A stretch of DNA of 40,421 nucleotides from Clostridia bacterium (GTDB lineage: Bacteria; Bacillota; Clostridia; Oscillospirales; Oscillospiraceae): assembly GCA_021153265.1 (NCBI GenBank), contig JAGKTU010000006.1:1-40421 (forward strand). Reading direction: 5' to 3'. Position numbers and translations under genes: made by a program. The notes beneath the pieces were generated by a model. The model did no database searches and had not been told where the DNA came from. It saw only the letters and a program-made list of their open reading frames with translations. Positions 37,667-40,421 of the stretch are shown here, one piece after another (positions within the stretch are counted from its first letter, which is position 1; every line of letters begins with the position of its first letter).

Positions 37667-38149
37667 ATGAAACTTGACACAAACAGTTTAGCACACACGC
37701 AGTGGGAATGTAAATACCATATCGTATTTGCCCCCAAATATCGTCGACAAATCATCTATGGAAAGATTAAGCAGGATATCGGCCAGATGATTCGTAAATT
37801 ATGTGAGTATAAGGGAGTAGAGATCATAGAAGCGGAAGCATGTAAGAATCATATCCATATGCTCGTATCACAACCACCCAAATACAGCGTATCACAGTTT
37901 ATGGGATATCTAAAGGGCAAGAGTAGCCTAATGATATTCGAGAAGTATGCGAATCTCAAGTACAAGTACGGAAATCGGCATTTCTGGTGTCGAGGATACT
38001 ACGTCAGCACAGTAGGAAAGAATCGAAAGGCGATAGAGCAATATATCCGTAATCAGTTACAGGAAGATTACGCAGACGACCAAATGTCAATAAAAGAGTA
38101 TGTCGACCCGTTTACGGGTGAGCCAGTAAAAGAGGGCAAATGGAAATAA
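37667..38149 (+). CDS. tnpA: IS200-type Y1 transposase TnpA, 160 aa
   Basis: The Y1 HUH motif HIHMLVSQPP is present, preceded by WECKYHIVFAPKYRR and followed by HFWCRGYYVSTVG and a catalytic Tyr in the helix KAIEQYIRNQ. Length and order are those of IS200 TnpA. ATG 37667 has AAAGGAGG 13 bases upstream, inside the leader hairpin. The protein would act on single-stranded DNA at replication forks. No sign of decay. Confidence 0.95.
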   Translation: MKLDTNSLAHTQWECKYHIVFAPKYRRQIIYGKIKQDIGQMIRKLCEYKGVEIIEAEACKNHIHMLVSQPPKYSVSQFMGYLKGKSSLMIFEKYANLKYKYGNRHFWCRGYYVSTVGKNRKAIEQYIRNQLQEDYADDQMSIKEYVDPFTGEPVKEGKWK

Positions 38150-38286
38150 GCCCCTTTAGGGGCAGCCCGTGAAAAGAATGCGGTTGGCAGACTATTCGAC
38201 GGGCCTTTAGGCTCAGCCAGAAAAATGCCCTAAGGGGGCTAGTGCAAACCACCGGCACGGCCGGTGGTTATGATTATATCGCAGAA

Positions 38287-38336
38287 AAAGTTGGAATTAT
38301 GCCCGGAAATAGGGGTAATTCCAACTTTTGATTTTT
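38287..38336. terminator. Hairpin after the IS200 element
   Basis: AAGTTGGAATTA and TAATTCCAACTT pair perfectly around a 16-base GC-rich loop, with AAAAA before and GATTTTT after. The rest of 38340-38520 holds no gene; only a short repeat (TATCGTTCAA at two sites near 38402 and 38421) is seen. Confidence 0.6.
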
Positions 38337-38536
38337 ATGCGGTTCTGTATTCGACATTGAAGCAGCTGCTGACGATGGCCAGGATGCCGAAAGGGGCAAT
38401 CCTATCGTTCAATCATAGGCTATCGTTCAAATAATATAACCACCAAATATGACCTAGATTTTTCGGGCAGATTAGCGGCTTGTAATTCCTGGGCAGCAGA
38501 GGTAACATCACACCCACACTTTGGGAGGTGATGAAA

Positions 38537-38836
38537 ATGCAACCATTTTTAGAACTACTAAAACGGTGCACGGAGAACCATACTTTTGACTCTGGCGATC
38601 CGGATTGCAAAACTGTGCTGGATCAGCTGTACCGTGCCTATGCGGAATCCCACGAAAACGACCCGCCGGGCATCCGGGAAGGCTTCAAGGAACTGGAGAA
38701 TTATTTGGAGGTTCTACCTTTGGATGATAACAATGCGGTATTCAACCTCTGCTGCCGGATCTGCGTGGCCTATGAACACAAGGCCTTCATCGACGGCTTC
38801 CATTACGGCGCACAGCTGATGATGGAACTAAAATAA
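38537..38836 (+). CDS. DUF6809-like protein, 99 aa
   Basis: ATG 38537 is preferred because GGGAGGTG is eight bases upstream; starts at 38528 and 38531 overlap that site. The helical protein reads LLKRCTENH, CKTVLDQLYRAYAESHEND, GFKELENYLEVLPLDD and CCRICVAYEHKAFIDGFHYGAQL, the same pattern as the gene at 25121 inside the element. It is host flank DNA, so both the host and the element carry the family. It is followed by a hairpin. Confidence 0.7.
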   Translation: MQPFLELLKRCTENHTFDSGDPDCKTVLDQLYRAYAESHENDPPGIREGFKELENYLEVLPLDDNNAVFNLCCRICVAYEHKAFIDGFHYGAQLMMELK

Positions 38837-38855
38837 CTGCATAAACAGAAAAATC

Positions 38856-38894
38856 CTCGCACCTGGAAACGAACGATCCGGGTGCGAGGCTTTT
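38856..38894. terminator. Terminator between the DUF6809 and LysR genes
   Basis: CTCGCACC and GGTGCGAG pair around a GAAACG-type loop and are followed by GCTTTTTCT on the plus strand, with AAAAATCC on the other side. It serves both convergent genes. Confidence 0.75.
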
Positions 38895-38910
38895 TCTATT
38901 ATCGCAGAAA

Positions 38911-39765
38911 TTAGACATCTTGTGCAAGGAATTTTTCTGAATACTTTTTTGCGTTGGTATTGCGGGTATATACGACATGAAATGCGTGGGGCTCAGTCAA
39001 ACCATCGACAGTAAATATTCCGATATTTTCGTCTTTGGTAACAACGGAAGCGTACAAAAAGCTGATGCCGATCCCGCTTGCAACCAAGGCCTTGATAGAA
39101 ACAAAGCTGCTGATGGATACCGTTCTGAAGAAGTTGTTCAACTCATAGCCGGAGGCGGTCAGCCGCTCCTCAAAGATGCGACGTGTACCGGAGCCCTCTT
39201 CCCGGACGATAATCGTTTCCCGCAGCAAGTCCTCAATTGCGACTTGTTTTCCGCATAAAGGACTGCTCTTTGCACAGATCCCCACAAAGGGCTCCATCCG
39301 TAGCAAATAGGAATCGTATTTGGTTTTGCTGAAAGTGCCTTCAATTACGGCAAAGTCAAGCTGATTCTCGTCAAGCATTTGCAGAAGATGCTTGGTGTTA
39401 TCCACCACAAGGGAAATCTCGTGATGCGGATCGATGAGATAATCTTTGATGGCATCAATCAGCACATAGTCGCCGATGGTCTTGGTTGCACCGATTCGCA
39501 GTAAGGAGCGTTCTTTCTCGGCAATCGCCAGTTGTAGTTCCTCAAACTGGTATTGCTGAGAAATGGCATATCGTTCCAGCAGCAGGCATTTTTCTGTTTT
39601 ATGCAGCGTGTGGCCATCATAAGTAAAGAGCTTTGTCTGCAGCGATTGTTCCAAAGCCTGGATCTGCTTGGTAACAGCGGGCTGAGAAAGGTGAAGGCGC
39701 TCCGCCGCCATTCGATAATTCATCGTTTGGCAGAGTGTCAGAAATGTATGTAGTTTCGGATCCAT
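38911..39765 (-). CDS. LysR-family transcriptional regulator, 284 aa
   Basis: The N-terminal HTH (LHTFLTLCQTMNYRMAAERLHLSQPAVTKQIQALEQSL) is typical LysR, followed by a periplasmic-binding-like effector domain (LRIGATKTIGDYVL...). It is divergent from the YeiH-family gene, the classical arrangement in which a LysR protein controls its neighbour (as YeiE with YeiH in enterobacteria). The effector is unknown. Confidence 0.93.
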   Translation of the reverse strand: MDPKLHTFLTLCQTMNYRMAAERLHLSQPAVTKQIQALEQSLQTKLFTYDGHTLHKTEKCLLLERYAISQQYQFEELQLAIAEKERSLLRIGATKTIGDYVLIDAIKDYLIDPHHEISLVVDNTKHLLQMLDENQLDFAVIEGTFSKTKYDSYLLRMEPFVGICAKSSPLCGKQVAIEDLLRETIIVREEGSGTRRIFEERLTASGYELNNFFRTVSISSFVSIKALVASGIGISFLYASVVTKDENIGIFTVDGLTEPHAFHVVYTRNTNAKKYSEKFLAQDV

Positions 39766-39869
39766 ATTGCCCCTCCAATAATTTTAAGGAATCGATATAT
39801 TCCATATAATAACTTCAGTTTATCACATTCCCATGGTAAAATAAAGAAAAACTTCAAAGGAGTACCATT

Positions 39870-40421
39870 ATGATCCCGAAAACAAAAGAACGCTTGCTGT
39901 TTTTGCTGGGCGTTGCCATCTGCTTTGCAGTAGCTGGACTGTCTGTGCTTTTAGAAAAGCTGATTCCCGGAGAGCTTCTGGGTGCATCCATCATCGCTTT
40001 GTTTATGGGTACGATCGTCAACAGCTTTTTCCATCCGAAATGGATTCAGCCTGCGCTTAAATTTACATCTAAGAAGATTCTGAAAGCAGCTATCATCCTC
40101 TTGGGAGCATCGCTGTCTGTCAGTACCATTTTATCCGTTGGAAAGATGACCTTCTTTGTGATGATCTTCACCTTTGCCATGTGCTTTGGCGCAGGCTTCT
40201 TTATCCGCAAACTGTTTGGCCTCAATTGGAAGCTGAGCAACCTGATCTCTGCCGGTACCGGCATCTGCGGCGGCTCTGCTGTGGCAGCCATTGCGCCGGT
40301 CATTGATGCCGATGACAAAGACATCGCATTTGCCATGTCCTCCACCTTCCTTTTTGATATGGTGATGATCGCACTGTATCCGCTGATGGGCAAGGCACTG
40401 GGCATGTCCGATATTGCCTAC
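39870..40421 (+). CDS. YeiH/UPF0324-family membrane protein (5' part, runs off the window)
   Basis: From ATG 39870 (AAAGGAG eight bases upstream) the frame is open to the window end and gives 184 residues with several membrane helices. The family signature is visible: LGASLSVSTIL, the charged-pair loop after GLNWKLSNLISAGTGICGGSAVAAIAPVI and DDKDIAFAMS. Members have about 330-350 residues, so roughly half is missing. Proposed roles in the literature include sulfur-compound or anion transport; the sequence does not settle this. Confidence 0.92.
   Translation, partial: MIPKTKERLLFLLGVAICFAVAGLSVLLEKLIPGELLGASIIALFMGTIVNSFFHPKWIQPALKFTSKKILKAAIILLGASLSVSTILSVGKMTFFVMIFTFAMCFGAGFFIRKLFGLNWKLSNLISAGTGICGGSAVAAIAPVIDADDKDIAFAMSSTFLFDMVMIALYPLMGKALGMSDIAY

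Larger units (their letters stand above)
37541..38272 (+). mobile_element. IS200-type insertion sequence (IS200/IS605 family)
   Basis: The element is bounded by two subterminal hairpins, ACCACCAGCC/GGCTGGTGGT (37543-37563) and ACCACCGGC/GCCGGTGGT (38248-38268), the structures recognised by Y1 transposases. It holds tnpA only, no tnpB. Exact ends cannot be fixed because the family makes no target duplication. It lies just outside attR, so it is in the host flank. Confidence 0.85.

Overview
The window looks like chromosome from a spore-forming, gut-type clostridium, probably of the Oscillospiraceae kind. The evidence is a SigK sporulation sigma-factor half-gene, a Spo0A-like regulator, AGGAGG-type ribosome binding sites, and protein families typical of that group (DUF6809, DUF3846, CPCC zinc ribbons). 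The taxonomic placement is inference. Most of the window is one integrated element of about 36.7 kb. It sits in the 3' end of an initiator tRNA-fMet gene: the last 45 bases of the intact tRNA (764-808) recur at 37440-37484 with one mismatch.

Region 1-812 is the left flank. It holds the tail of an unknown protein, then the C-terminal half of sigK, which loses sigK homology exactly at an AATGA (226-230). That is what the right end of a skin-type sigK-intervening element would look like. The tRNA-fMet with its promoter and terminator follows. Region 900-8500 is a set of odd, mostly minus-strand genes: a PolC-derived protein without its catalytic aspartates, a divergent ATPase-like protein without a Walker A lysine, a CPCC zinc ribbon, a Cas4-like/DnaQ-like fusion (DUF2779), a tandem winged-helix protein and small helical proteins. 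Four of these genes share an unusual promoter layout, TCCNTTTTT, 16 bases, then a TATAAT-like -10. Region 8.7-12 kb carries a UDG-like protein, a WYL regulator, a Spo0A-like regulator and a decayed second Spo0A copy.

Region 12.1-21.1 kb is the mobility core: a MobC-like protein, a very short relaxase, a tyrosine integrase with a HicB-like tail, two small DNA-binding proteins, a second integrase-like protein with no catalytic domain but a similar tail, a 553-aa unknown protein, a HerA/TraD-like coupling ATPase and a 636-aa partner. No type IV secretion channel genes are visible, so the element is probably mobilizable rather than self-transmissible. Region 21.3-26.6 kb holds an amidoligase, class II glutamine amidotransferase and DUF3846 cassette, a serine recombinase with three copies of a 12-mer in front of it, two tiny membrane peptides, a DUF6809 protein and a Fic enzyme.

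Region 26.7-37.2 kb is a defence block. A GmrSD-like DUF262/DUF1524 protein faces a five-gene minus-strand operon made of an XRE regulator, a type III Res-like helicase-nuclease, an Abi_C-type protein, an adenine/cytosine-N4-type methyltransferase and an OLD-family ATPase/TOPRIM nuclease. After attR come an IS200-like insertion sequence, a second DUF6809 gene, a LysR regulator and a divergent, truncated YeiH-family membrane protein. The main theme is reuse of well-known enzymes whose catalytic parts have been lost (PolC-like, ATPase-like and integrase-like proteins), next to a compact multigene restriction/abortive-infection operon.
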